Source: Chitinivorax sp. B (lineage in GTDB: Bacteria; Pseudomonadota; Gammaproteobacteria; Burkholderiales; SCOH01). From it: DNA of 64,000 bases. The translations under genes were made by a program, and so were the position numbers. The DNA lies in contig NZ_SCOH01000004.1 of the NCBI RefSeq assembly GCF_005503445.1, positions 62,001 through 126,000 of the forward strand, read 5' to 3'. The stretch's first letter is position 1. The number at the start of each line of letters is the position of its first letter. The notes under the pieces are model-generated. The model was given only the letters and a program-made list of their open reading frames with translations. It was not told the origin of the DNA and ran no database searches. Positions 13,620 to 22,504 of this stretch are shown one piece after another.

Positions 13620-13976
13620 CTAGTTTTTGAACATGAGCGCCACCCAGTATCCAAGCGTTGTCGCCAGATACCCCCCGAACAATGCGGGCGCGGACAAGTT
13701 GTTTCTCAAAAAAATCACCGCCAGCGCGAACAAAATCACGACAGCAGTGAACTTGAGCATTTCTGCAGCAAAATGCGCCCTGACAATCACTTGAGGCGCA
13801 CGATTGCGACCGCCATATGCCACGACCGCATAAACCAAGCTGGACCCCACGCCGATCGCCCCACCAATCAGTGAGGACAGCGCAGTACCCTTGCCCGCCA
13901 GCCACCATAGAAAGAAGGTCAGCAAACTTACAAACATGAGTTGCAAGCTGACAACCCGACGAACTTGGTGATTCAA
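13620..13976 (-). CDS. atpI: ATP synthase accessory protein I
   Basis: Small membrane protein that leads atp operons and is linked to c-ring assembly. 118 residues, four predicted hydrophobic segments (about 10-28, 33-53, 68-90, 95-115), with the GGAIGVGSSLVYAV segment seen in betaproteobacterial homologues. The start is a TTG at 13976; the next ATG at 13937 would remove part of the first helix. First gene of the operon, about 25 nt after the predicted transcription start. Confidence 0.85.
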   Translation of the reverse strand: MNHQVRRVVSLQLMFVSLLTFFLWWLAGKGTALSSLIGGAIGVGSSLVYAVVAYGGRNRAPQVIVRAHFAAEMLKFTAVVILFALAVIFLRNNLSAPALFGGYLATTLGYWVALMFKN

Positions 13977-14006
13977 GAGCGGAACCTGGCCTTAACAAAC
14001 CTGTCG

Positions 14007-14036
14007 ATTGTAGTCATGAAAAGTCTTAATAGTCAA
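14007..14036 (-). promoter_or_regulatory. Promoter of the atp operon
   Basis: Minus-strand TTGACT (14031-14036), an 18-bp spacer and TACAAT (14007-14012): a strong sigma-70 type pair. It lies 31 bp upstream of the atpI start, so transcription would begin near 14000. It separates the atp operon from parB. Confidence 0.8.
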
Positions 14037-14184
14037 CACGATGATCGCCACGCAACCGCATCAGGGTTGATTTATCAGTGCTTTTTGATATTAGAATGTT
14101 CGGAAAGCCATTCCGGATATGACTACATCAGCACAGAAACTTGATATCCGATTGTAACAACGAATATTCAGCTCAAGAAAAGTC

Positions 14185-15027
14185 TTAACGCAATCGCTCC
14201 AACAATCCATCCAATTGATCCAGTGAGCCATATTCGATGGTAATTTTACCCGCCCCACGCCGGCCGGATTGAATGCGAACCTTGGTACCAATACGCTCGG
14301 AAATCTCTTCCTCCAGGCGCAGCACGTCTGGATCCGCTATTGGCTTTTCGCGCTCAGCAATAGGCTCCAACAAGTGCTGAACCAAACGCTCGGTATCGCG
14401 CACCGACATGCCTTTCTCAGCTATCTGTCGTGCCACATCAATTTGCTGCATTATCGGCAGACTGAGCAACGCGCGCGCATGTCCCATATCCAACAGCCCT
14501 TCGGACACCAAGTCACGAACCGGCTCTGGTAAATTGAGTAATCGCAACAAATTGGATACGGCACTGCGAGAACGGCCAAGCACTTGCGCGCAAGATTCGT
14601 GCGTCATACCAAACTCATCAACCAGACGCTGAATACCCAAAGCTTCTTCCAATGGATTGAGATCTTCTCGTTGGATATTTTCAATCAACGCCATGGCAAG
14701 CGCAGCCTCATCAGCCACAACCCTTACTACAACCGGCACGTGCATTAACCCGGCCATTCTGGCCGCACGCCAACGACGCTCACCGGCAATAATTTCATAC
14801 CCCCCGGATACCAGCAGACGCGCCAAGATAGGCTGCATCAAGCCCTGCGACTTAATTGATGCCGCTAGCTCGGCTAGTGCCACCTGATCCATCCGCGTAC
14901 GAGGTTGATATTTGCCTGGCTTGAGTTGGTCAATTTGCAGATTGAGTAACTGCTCAGCCGGCACATCCACCCGAGTTTCACCAAGGAGCGCATCCAGGCC
15001 GCGCCCAAGCCCTTTTAGTTTAACCAT
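14185..15027 (-). CDS. parB: Chromosome-partitioning protein ParB (Spo0J family)
   Basis: CTP-dependent clamp that loads on parS sites near the origin and works with ParA in chromosome segregation. 280 residues: N-terminal KLKGLGRGLDALLG (ParA-stimulating segment), the ParB/Srx nuclease-like CTP-binding domain with GEYEIIAGERRWRAA-type motif (here GGYEIIAGERRWRAARMAG), a helix-turn-helix (THESCAQVLGRSRSAVSNLLRLLNLP) and a C-terminal dimerisation part. 5 bp after parA, surely co-transcribed. No full parS site was found in the window. Confidence 0.96.
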   Translation of the reverse strand: MVKLKGLGRGLDALLGETRVDVPAEQLLNLQIDQLKPGKYQPRTRMDQVALAELAASIKSQGLMQPILARLLVSGGYEIIAGERRWRAARMAGLMHVPVVVRVVADEAALAMALIENIQREDLNPLEEALGIQRLVDEFGMTHESCAQVLGRSRSAVSNLLRLLNLPEPVRDLVSEGLLDMGHARALLSLPIMQQIDVARQIAEKGMSVRDTERLVQHLLEPIAEREKPIADPDVLRLEEEISERIGTKVRIQSGRRGAGKITIEYGSLDQLDGLLERLR

Positions 15028-15032
15028 GGGTA

Positions 15033-15818
15033 TCAGCCAACTGTTGCTGCGCCAACAGGCGCTTTTCGCAGGATTTCTTCCGCCAACGCAAGATAGGCTT
15101 GCGCACCTCTTGACCCTTTGTCATAAGCCAATGCTGGCAAACCGTGACTCGGCGCTTCAGCAAGACGAACATTACGCGGAATGACCGTGTCATAGACCTT
15201 GTCGCCGAAATGCTGCTTCAGTTGCTCTGCAACCTGCTGAGCCAAAGTGCTACGTGAGTCATACATTGTACGCAGCAAGCCTTCAATTTCGATTTGTGCA
15301 TTCAAACTTTGACGAACCTTGCGAAGGGTATTGATCAGATCCGTCAGTCCTTCCAGTGCGTAGTATTCACACTGCATGGGAATCATCACCCGCTCAGCTG
15401 CCACCAAGCCATTCAGCGTCAGCAAGTTCAAGGCTGGTGGACAATCGATAAGCACGAAGTCGTAATCTGCATGTAATGGTTCAAGAGCGCGCTTTAGACG
15501 AGTCTCCCGCCCCTCTAAGTCAACCAATTCAATCTCCGCCCCTCCCAACTCCCGATTGGCCGGCAGTACATCAAAGTCCCCACCCTCAGAGCGATGCAGG
15601 GCTGTGCGTATATCCGCCCCACCCAACAACACGTGGTACACAGACAGAGGCAGTTGCCCCTTTGCCACACCACTCCCCATGGTGGCATTACCCTGTGGGT
15701 CAAGATCCACCAGCAACACTCGCTTACCGATAGAAGCCAGGCTGGCGGACAGATTAACGGCTGTTGTTGTTTTACCAACTCCACCTTTTTGATTGGTGAT
15801 GGCAATGATTCTAAGCAT
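15033..15818 (-). CDS. parA: Chromosome-partitioning ATPase ParA (Soj)
   Basis: Deviant Walker-type ATPase that forms nucleoid gradients to move ParB-bound origins. 261 residues: NQKGGVGKTTTAVNLSASLA with deviant P-loop (K11-G-G-V-G-K-T17), LLVDLDPQGNAT, and Walker B-like FVLIDCPPALNLLT. It overlaps the end of rsmG by 8 bp, giving translational coupling in the mnmG-rsmG-parA-parB cluster. Confidence 0.97.
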   Translation of the reverse strand: MLRIIAITNQKGGVGKTTTAVNLSASLASIGKRVLLVDLDPQGNATMGSGVAKGQLPLSVYHVLLGGADIRTALHRSEGGDFDVLPANRELGGAEIELVDLEGRETRLKRALEPLHADYDFVLIDCPPALNLLTLNGLVAAERVMIPMQCEYYALEGLTDLINTLRKVRQSLNAQIEIEGLLRTMYDSRSTLAQQVAEQLKQHFGDKVYDTVIPRNVRLAEAPSHGLPALAYDKGSRGAQAYLALAEEILRKAPVGAATVG

Positions 15819-16443
15819 TGGACACCGCCTGCATGATCACCAGATGACGCTCGGCATCCAACCCTGGGATGTGAAGCGGCGTAACGTTCTTTAAGATAAT
15901 GTCTTTTGGTAGCAAAGCGATTTCTTCGTAAGGGTGGACACCTTTCATCGCAATCCAACAACCATCGTCCGCCACTAAAGCTCGACTTAGACGAATGAAA
16001 TCATTCAGATCAGAAAATGCGCGAGAGGTAATCACATCGAACGGCTCCTCCACCGTCAGCGCTTCGACCCGGCCTGTCACCACCGTGACATTATTAAGCC
16101 CCAGGTCAATCACCGCCTGACGAAGAAAAGTCGTTTTCTTATGGTTACTATCGAGTAACGTCAGCGACCAATCCGGTCGGGCAATGGCCCAGACTATCCC
16201 TGGCTGCCCCCCCCCAGATCCGACATCCAACACATTTTTAGCCCGCACATACGGTAATGCAGCCAGACAATCCAGCAAGTGGTGGCTGACCATACGAGCA
16301 TGATCCCGTATCGCGGTCAATGCATAGACTTTATTCCATTTTTCAAGCAAGGCCAGGTAATCAAGCAGCTTGCGCTGCACATCTTCGGACAGCTCAAGGC
16401 CTAACTCGGCGATACCTTGTGCCAATTGGTCGGCAAGTATCAT
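15811..16443 (-). CDS. rsmG: 16S rRNA (guanine527-N7)-methyltransferase
   Basis: S-adenosylmethionine-dependent methylation of G527 in 16S rRNA. 210 residues with the Rossmann SAM site [21 protein letters not shown] and the [17 protein letters not shown] region typical of GidB. It overlaps mnmG by 4 bp (ATGA-type junction) and parA by 8 bp. Confidence 0.96.
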   Translation of the reverse strand: MILADQLAQGIAELGLELSEDVQRKLLDYLALLEKWNKVYALTAIRDHARMVSHHLLDCLAALPYVRAKNVLDVGSGGGQPGIVWAIARPDWSLTLLDSNHKKTTFLRQAVIDLGLNNVTVVTGRVEALTVEEPFDVITSRAFSDLNDFIRLSRALVADDGCWIAMKGVHPYEEIALLPKDIILKNVTPLHIPGLDAERHLVIMQAVSNA

Positions 16444-18335
16444 GCGGATTTCTTTCCTGATTCGTCAAAACCGCGTTTGAGATGGATCAACAGCAGACCA
16501 ATAGCGGCCGGCGTGATGCCCGAGATACGCGAGGCTTGGCCCAACGTTTCCGGGCGATGCGTATTGAGCTTCTGCTGAACTTCTTTCGACAAACCTTTGA
16601 CTTGTGTGTAGTCGATATCCTCAGGTAGCTTGACATGCTCAAGCCCTTCTCTGCGGGCGACTTCATCGGCCTGACGATTGATGTAGCCCTCGTATTTGAC
16701 CTGAATCTCGACCTGTTCCGCAACCTCTGGATCCACAACACCCACACCAGCGATCGGCAAGGACATCAATTGAGCATAAGTCACACCGGGTCGGCGTAAC
16801 AAATCCGCCAAACGATACTCGCGCTCGATGGCTTGCCCCAATACACGTTCAGCGTCCTCACGCGGCAAATTACGCGGATTTGCCCAGGTAGATTTGAGTC
16901 GTTCGAATTCAGTTGCAATGGCATCACGCTTGCGGCAGAACGCATCCCATTGCGCGTCGCCCACCACCCCCAACTTACGCCCCATTTCGGTCAGCCTGAG
17001 ATCCGCATTGTCTTCACGCAATTGCAGACGGAATTCGGCACGGCTGGTAAACATACGATATGGCTCGGTGACACCCCGAGTGATCAAATCATCCACCAAC
17101 ACGCCAAGATAGGCGGCATCTCGTGCAGGACACCACGGATCACGCCCTTGCACTTGCAGAGCAGCATTGATACCTGCGAACAGACCTTGCGCAGCAGCTT
17201 CTTCATACCCGGTTGTACCATTGATCTGCCCGGCAAAGAACAACCCATGAATGGATTTGGTTTCAAAGCTGGACTTCAAATTACGCGGGTCATAGTAGTC
17301 ATACTCAATGGCATAGCCAGGGCGCAGAATATGCGCATTTTCCAGGCCTTGCATCGAGCGCACTGCAGCCAGTTGAACATCGAATGGCAACGAGGTCGAA
17401 ATCCCGTTTGGATAGATCTCGTTGGTTTGCAGACCTTCTGGTTCAAGAAATATCTGGTGGCTATTCTTGTCGGTAAAACGATTGATTTTGTCCTCAATGG
17501 ATGGGCAGTATCTGGGCCCTACACCCTCGATGATTCCGGTAAACATCGGCGAACGATCAAAACCAGAACGGATGATCTCGTGCGTCCGCTCATTGGTGTG
17601 AGTAATCCAGCAAGGCAGTTGCTTAGGATGTAATGTGCGGCTACCACGATAGGAGAATACTGGCTCTGGCGCATCACCAGGCTGCGCTTCCAGTACACTG
17701 TAATCAATGGTACGGCCATCAATACGCGGAGGCGTACCTGTTTTCAATCTGCCAACAGGTAGCTGTAGCTCCCGCAGCCGGCTGGCCAACGTGATGGAAG
17801 CCGGATCACCCGCACGACCACCGACATGATTTTCCAGGCCAACATGGATCTTTCCACCCAGAAAAGTCCCCGCTGTCAGTACGACTGATCGGGCAGTAAA
17901 GTGAATACCAATCTGCGTGACGACCCCTGATACTCGATCACCATCCAACAATATGTCATCAACCGCCTGTTGAAACAGTGTCAGATTGGACTGATTTTCC
18001 AACATGGTGCGAATCGCTGCCTTGTATAGCACACGGTCAGCTTGAGCCCGCGTTGCACGCACTGCTGGGCCTTTTGAGGAATTCAGAGTACGAAATTGGA
18101 TACCACTCATATCTGTAGCCAGTGCCATGGCACCACCCAAAGCATCCACTTCCTTGACCAAATGACCTTTGCCTATCCCGCCAATGGACGGATTGCAGGA
18201 CATTTGGCCAAGCGTCTCAATATTGTGAGTCAGCAACAAGGTGTTTGCGCCCATGCGTGCAGCCGCCAAGGCAGCTTCTGTGCCAGCATGGCCACCACCT
18301 ACCACGATCACGTCAAATTCGGTCGGAAACAACAT
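16440..18335 (-). CDS. mnmG: tRNA uridine-5-carboxymethylaminomethyl(34) synthesis enzyme MnmG
   Basis: FAD-dependent partner of MnmE in making cmnm5U34 in tRNAs. The start is set at [15 protein letters not shown] (18335), giving 631 residues; the frame extends to 18359 but those residues are not family-like. Dinucleotide site [10 protein letters not shown], the [23 protein letters not shown] signature, and the C-terminal helical MnmE-binding domain with [13 protein letters not shown]. First gene of the mnmG-rsmG-parAB run. Its usual neighbour mnmE is 25.8 kb away. Confidence 0.97.
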   Translation of the reverse strand: MLFPTEFDVIVVGGGHAGTEAALAAARMGANTLLLTHNIETLGQMSCNPSIGGIGKGHLVKEVDALGGAMALATDMSGIQFRTLNSSKGPAVRATRAQADRVLYKAAIRTMLENQSNLTLFQQAVDDILLDGDRVSGVVTQIGIHFTARSVVLTAGTFLGGKIHVGLENHVGGRAGDPASITLASRLRELQLPVGRLKTGTPPRIDGRTIDYSVLEAQPGDAPEPVFSYRGSRTLHPKQLPCWITHTNERTHEIIRSGFDRSPMFTGIIEGVGPRYCPSIEDKINRFTDKNSHQIFLEPEGLQTNEIYPNGISTSLPFDVQLAAVRSMQGLENAHILRPGYAIEYDYYDPRNLKSSFETKSIHGLFFAGQINGTTGYEEAAAQGLFAGINAALQVQGRDPWCPARDAAYLGVLVDDLITRGVTEPYRMFTSRAEFRLQLREDNADLRLTEMGRKLGVVGDAQWDAFCRKRDAIATEFERLKSTWANPRNLPREDAERVLGQAIEREYRLADLLRRPGVTYAQLMSLPIAGVGVVDPEVAEQVEIQVKYEGYINRQADEVARREGLEHVKLPEDIDYTQVKGLSKEVQQKLNTHRPETLGQASRISGITPAAIGLLLIHLKRGFDESGKKSA

Positions 18336-18578
18336 GGTCACAATCCACAAAGCTTGCAAAGGGGCGAGGATTTTACGTGATATTGCTAGGAAACACCAGA
18401 TTATCTGGACAGTTTTCCAATAAAAACATCATGTTAATCAAAAATACATTGCATCCAGCAGATATCAATTGCCTTGCTGACCAACATATTCTTGTCTTCA
18501 ATGAAACTTGAAGCATATGAAAACAACTAAATATACGTAGTCCAGAACGACGCTCATTTGTCGTGAGAGGGGGTCGCA

Positions 18579-19382
18579 ATGTCTGCAGTTCGTCGGGCCG
18601 CTGTGGCGGGCGCGTTTTATCCTGGGCAGCACGATCAGTTGATGCGCATTGTGGATGATTTGATCGTGGATGCCGAGCGTCATGTTGTACTACCAGCCCA
18701 CCCGAAAGCCATCATTGCACCTCACGCTGGCTATGTCTATTCCGGTGCAGTAGCTGCGAATGCCTATGCTGCCCTCAGGCCATTTCACGCACAAATTGAA
18801 CGGGTCGTTTTGCTTGGGCCAACCCATCGTGTACCGATTCGCGGATTAGCGCTACCAGGTTGTGAAGCATTTGCCACACCGCTGGGTACTGTGCCCATTG
18901 ATCAGTCCAGCTGCCGACGCCTCTGCGAGCTACCTCAAGTAGAGATCAGCGCTGCCGCGCACGCACTGGAACATTCATTGGAGGTTCACCTACCCTTCCT
19001 ACAGCACGTACTGGATCACTTTTCACTCGTACCACTGGCAGTGGGCGACGCCAGCAGCGATGAAGTAGCACAAGTCATCAATTTGTTATGGGGCGGGCCT
19101 GAAACGTTGATCGTGATCAGTTCCGATCTCTCTCATTACTTGCCTTACAGCTTGGCTCAACGGGTTGATCATGATACCTGTGAAACCATTCTGGATCTGA
19201 ACGACAACATCAATCACCAACAAGCCTGTGGCGCAACGCCTATCCGCGGCCTATTGAAGGTTGCCAAACAGCGGTTCCTGACCCCCTATCTGCTGGATAT
19301 GCGAAATTCTGGCGATACAGCTGGCGATAAGGAACGCGTTGTTGGCTATGCAGCCTTTGCTTTTATTGAGCCAGCATCATGA
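18579..19382 (+). CDS. amrB: AmmeMemoRadiSam system protein B (MEMO1 family)
   Basis: 267 residues of the Memo family, whose fold resembles extradiol dioxygenases; the bacterial function is not established. Family marks are the start VRRAAVAGAFYPG, PHAGYVYSGAVAANAY, LGPTHRVP, EHSLEVHLPFLQ and SSDLSHYLPY, with conserved His residues that line the putative metal site. ATG is preceded by GAGGGGG with good spacing. First gene of a tight three-gene operon; it ends in an ATGA overlap with the AMMECR1 gene. Divergent from mnmG across a 243-bp gap. Confidence 0.92.
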   Translation: MSAVRRAAVAGAFYPGQHDQLMRIVDDLIVDAERHVVLPAHPKAIIAPHAGYVYSGAVAANAYAALRPFHAQIERVVLLGPTHRVPIRGLALPGCEAFATPLGTVPIDQSSCRRLCELPQVEISAAAHALEHSLEVHLPFLQHVLDHFSLVPLAVGDASSDEVAQVINLLWGGPETLIVISSDLSHYLPYSLAQRVDHDTCETILDLNDNINHQQACGATPIRGLLKVAKQRFLTPYLLDMRNSGDTAGDKERVVGYAAFAFIEPAS

Positions 19383-19942
19383 TTGATACTGCCTATGGCC
19401 CATTGGTATTGAACCTGGCCCGACAAGCCATTGCCGGATCACTGGGCCTTCCCTGCCATCCACCCGAACTTCCAGCAGCACTGCAAGTGTCTGGTGCCAG
19501 CTTTGTCACCCTAAAACGACAGGGTGCGCTGCGTGGTTGCATTGGCAGCTTGGAGCCCCACCGTCCTTTAGCCGATGATATCCATCACAATGCCATTGGT
19601 GCCGCGCACCGCGATCCAAGATTCCCACCGCTGTCGCTGGAAGAATGGCCGGATACGACGGTGGAAGTGTCAATCCTAACACCTGCCGAGCCCATGTTTG
19701 TTACCGACGAAATGGATTTGTTGCGCAAACTTCGTCCGGGCGTCGATGGCGTCACACTGAGCTATCGTGACCACCAAGCCACTTTTTTACCCCAAGTATG
19801 GGAGCAGCTACCCGAGCCCGTTGAATTCATCCATCAATTGAAACGCAAAGCTGGCTGGTCGATGGATTTCTGGTCGGATCAGTTGATGGTGTTTCGCTAC
19901 CAGGTACAAAAGTTTGCCGATCCGGCAAGAAATCGAGGTTGA
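19379..19942 (+). CDS. amrA: AmmeMemoRadiSam system protein A (AMMECR1 domain)
   Basis: 187-residue AMMECR1 protein recognised by the LRGCIGSLEPHRPLADD motif (family hallmark LRGCIG, about residues 53-58) and RDPRFPPLSLEEW. The conserved Cys suggests a catalytic or substrate-holding role, but the biochemical activity is unknown. It overlaps amrB by 4 bp and ends 1 nt before the radical SAM gene, so the three products are probably made in fixed ratio. Confidence 0.92.
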   Translation: MIDTAYGPLVLNLARQAIAGSLGLPCHPPELPAALQVSGASFVTLKRQGALRGCIGSLEPHRPLADDIHHNAIGAAHRDPRFPPLSLEEWPDTTVEVSILTPAEPMFVTDEMDLLRKLRPGVDGVTLSYRDHQATFLPQVWEQLPEPVEFIHQLKRKAGWSMDFWSDQLMVFRYQVQKFADPARNRG

Positions 19943-19943
19943 A

Positions 19944-21017
19944 ATGACACTCCATCATCCCGCCCAATACTGGCACATGCTGGACGATGGCCGCATGCAG
20001 TGTGACCTGTGTCCTCGCGACTGTCGACTTCATGAAGGACAACAAGGCCTTTGCTTTGTCCGAATGCGGCAGAACAACCAGATGGTGCTGACCACATATG
20101 GCCGATCTTCCGGTTTTTGTATCGATCCCATCGAGAAAAAACCACTCAATCATTTTTACCCTGGATCCAGCGTTCTGAGCTTTGGTACCGCTGGTTGCAA
20201 CCTAGCCTGCAAGTTTTGCCAAAACTGGGATATCTCCAAATCCCGCGAGATGGATACGCTCGCAGATGCAGCCTCTCCAACGACTATCGCCCGTGCAGCA
20301 CAAGCAAGCCATTGTCGCAGCGTTGCGTTCACTTATAACGACCCGGTGATTTTTGCCGAGTATGCAATGGATATAGCTGATGCTTGCCACGATCTTGGGA
20401 TCCAGACCGTTGCAGTCACTGCAGGTTACATTCACAAAGCCCCACGACAAGCGTTCTACGCCAAAATGGATGCTGCCAATGTCGATCTGAAGGGATTTAC
20501 CGACGAGTTCTACGTCAAACTTTGTGGGGCCCGATTGACCCCTGTACTGGATACTCTCTCCTACCTGCATCACGAGACAAATGTCTGGCTGGAGATCACC
20601 ACATTGTTGATCCCCGGGCATAATGACAGCAGCCAGGAAATCAGTTCGCAATGCGAGTGGATTGCACGCGAACTTGGGCCAACCGTGCCACTCCATTTCA
20701 CTGCATTCCATCCAGACCACAAGATGCGAAATGTGCCGCAAACACCAGCAACTACCTTGTACCGAGCCAGAAATATCGCACAGCAAACCGGCTTGCAATA
20801 TGTTTACACAGGCAACATCGTGGATACCGAGGGCGGTACCACTTACTGCCCAAGTTGCCATTCTGTAGTCATTGTTCGTGATTGGCATGCCATTGTGGAC
20901 TATCAACTGGATGAGCAAGGTCGCTGCCAACAATGCCACACGGCCATCAACGGCCGATTCGACAGCTTTCACCATGCTTTTGGACGGCGCCGAATTCCAA
21001 TTCACCTTGGCACATAG
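19944..21017 (+). CDS. amrS: AmmeMemoRadiSam system radical SAM enzyme
   Basis: 357 residues from the ATG at 19944, which has GAGG five bases upstream; an in-frame TTG at 19914 would overlap amrA. The radical SAM cluster is C85-x3-C89-x2-C92 (CNLACKFC). An N-terminal Cys cluster (C20, C23, C27, C37) resembles the PflA-like AmmeMemo subfamily, and the C-terminal zinc-ribbon-like part has two CxxC pairs (CPSC, CQQC). Sequences such as YNDPVIFAEYAMDIADACH fit the SPASM-less pyruvate-formate-lyase-activase-like group. Substrate unknown. Last gene of the operon. Confidence 0.92.
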   Translation: MTLHHPAQYWHMLDDGRMQCDLCPRDCRLHEGQQGLCFVRMRQNNQMVLTTYGRSSGFCIDPIEKKPLNHFYPGSSVLSFGTAGCNLACKFCQNWDISKSREMDTLADAASPTTIARAAQASHCRSVAFTYNDPVIFAEYAMDIADACHDLGIQTVAVTAGYIHKAPRQAFYAKMDAANVDLKGFTDEFYVKLCGARLTPVLDTLSYLHHETNVWLEITTLLIPGHNDSSQEISSQCEWIARELGPTVPLHFTAFHPDHKMRNVPQTPATTLYRARNIAQQTGLQYVYTGNIVDTEGGTTYCPSCHSVVIVRDWHAIVDYQLDEQGRCQQCHTAINGRFDSFHHAFGRRRIPIHLGT

Positions 21018-21236
21018 CATTCGCACCATTGCCTACTGGCAGTGGGAGCAGTCATCACCAAAAGCAAAGAGCTGACCTATCATTACGAGTGCCAGCTTTT
21101 TACCTACAACGCACATACACATATGAACTCAAGCTGGCCATAAGTCGGCCGTTGGCGACCAGTTACTCGATTCACCCAGAAAGCCTTACATTCGTTCACT
21201 ACAATCAGAAGCAGCCATTTTGCGTGAGCATGATCC

Positions 21237-22280
21237 ATGGTCGCACCTACCTTACCTACGAATGAGACCGAACGGCTGGCATCGCTTTACCAGATGCACC
21301 TGCTGGATACACCGGCCGACGCCACATTTGATCGCATCGTAAGGCTGGCCCGGCAGCATTTTCATGTTCCGATGGCATTCATCTCACTCATTGACAGTGA
21401 ACGCCAGTGGTTCAAATCCACACTAGGATTCAAACTACGCACCTGGCCCAGAAACCAGTCCTTTTGCGGCCATACCATCCTGCAGCAGCAAACGCTGATC
21501 ATCCCGGATACACTGAATGATGAGCGCTTTGCAAAAAACCCGCTGGTGACCGGCCCACCTGACATTCGTTTTTATGCCGGACATCCCCTGCTCAACCATG
21601 AAGGATATGCGGTAGGAACACTCGCGTTACTGGACATTGTGCCGCGAGACTTGTCGCTTGAAGAATTGCAGTCACTGCATGACTTGGTGGATTGGGTAGA
21701 AACCGAACTCTGGGTTCGCGATTTGGCGCATACCCAACGAGATCTGCTGGCAGAGCTGGATGAAATACGTCGTGAAAGTTATATCGACCCTATGTTGCGC
21801 ACCTGGAATCACCATGCCATTGAAGACATCCTGCAGCGCGAAGTAGCCAAAGCCAGCCGCGATCAGCGGACCTTGGCTGCCATGCTGGTGAATTTCGATC
21901 AGTTCGATGTCATTCGTGCGCAATATGACGCGGCTGTTGCAGAAGCGGTACTGTTCGAAGCAGCAGACCGCATCCGACACGCCATCCGCAGCTACGATGC
22001 CATTGGCCACTGGCAAGGCGCCCAGTTTCTGGTGATTTTCCCTTCTCCCGGCGGGGAAAGAGTCAAAGCAATCGGCGAAAAAGTGCGTAATCAGCTATTG
22101 TCCCGCCCATTGGAAATCGACCAGTCAACCATCCCGCTACATGCCAGCATGGGCTTAGTCGCAGTTGACTTCCAACATGGCCAACCCACTTGCAACAACA
22201 TATTGGATAAGTTACAGCTGGCGTTGAGGCAGGCACAACGGACCGGACCTGATCAAATCATTCGTATCGACCTGCCCTGA
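21237..22280 (+). CDS. GAF domain protein with degenerate GGDEF domain
   Basis: 347 residues. N-terminal GAF domain of the cytosolic sensor type (ERLASLYQMHLLDTPADATFDRIVRLA, FISLIDSERQWFKS, about 10-165) and a C-terminal GGDEF-fold domain (about 180-345: YIDPMLRTWNHHAIEDIL, ASMGLVAVD). The catalytic GG(D/E)EF is replaced by QGAQF (in GHWQGAQFLVIFP) and the first metal-binding Asp region is altered (LVNFDQFDVIR). It is therefore unlikely to make c-di-GMP; it may bind GTP or act through protein contacts. It follows the AmmeMemoRadiSam operon by 219 bp, so co-transcription is uncertain. The start codon has only a weak ribosome-binding site. Confidence 0.8.
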   Translation: MVAPTLPTNETERLASLYQMHLLDTPADATFDRIVRLARQHFHVPMAFISLIDSERQWFKSTLGFKLRTWPRNQSFCGHTILQQQTLIIPDTLNDERFAKNPLVTGPPDIRFYAGHPLLNHEGYAVGTLALLDIVPRDLSLEELQSLHDLVDWVETELWVRDLAHTQRDLLAELDEIRRESYIDPMLRTWNHHAIEDILQREVAKASRDQRTLAAMLVNFDQFDVIRAQYDAAVAEAVLFEAADRIRHAIRSYDAIGHWQGAQFLVIFPSPGGERVKAIGEKVRNQLLSRPLEIDQSTIPLHASMGLVAVDFQHGQPTCNNILDKLQLALRQAQRTGPDQIIRIDLP

Positions 22281-22346
22281 ACATCATCAAACAGGCAAGA
22301 CAGGCTTCCAAGCGGTTTCCCCAATCGTTTATCGGGAAAACAGATG

Positions 22347-22504
22347 TATAATTCGGTCAGGACGCCGCGCCCCTATATGCGGCTTTTTGAGGCTTACGCA
22401 ATGGACTCCAGTAGTAGTCACTATTTAACGCTCCAAGCAATCAACATAGCCTAACCCGCGGGCGCTCTTTTTCGCCGCCCGCATTCGCCGGGTAAGAGAG
22501 CGCC
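22347..22504 (+). promoter_or_regulatory. Promoter and structured leader of mgtE
   Basis: A perfect TATAAT (22347-22352) with no good -35 precedes about 145 nt of leader. Two hairpins stand out: GCCGC/GCGGC followed by TTTTT (about 22364-22388), and GCGGGCG/CGCCCGC (22458-22464/22476-22482) extended by outer ACCCG/CGGGT pairing that ends next to the Shine-Dalgarno (AGAGAG). Mg2+ transporter genes are often controlled by Mg2+-sensing RNA. The sequence CCCTATATG is reminiscent of the ykoK (M-box) family, but I cannot match the whole consensus. Confidence 0.45.

Noticed and set aside
21411-21430. tRNA-like GGTTCAAATCC word
   Set aside because: It is in-frame coding sequence of the GAF protein and no cloverleaf surrounds it.
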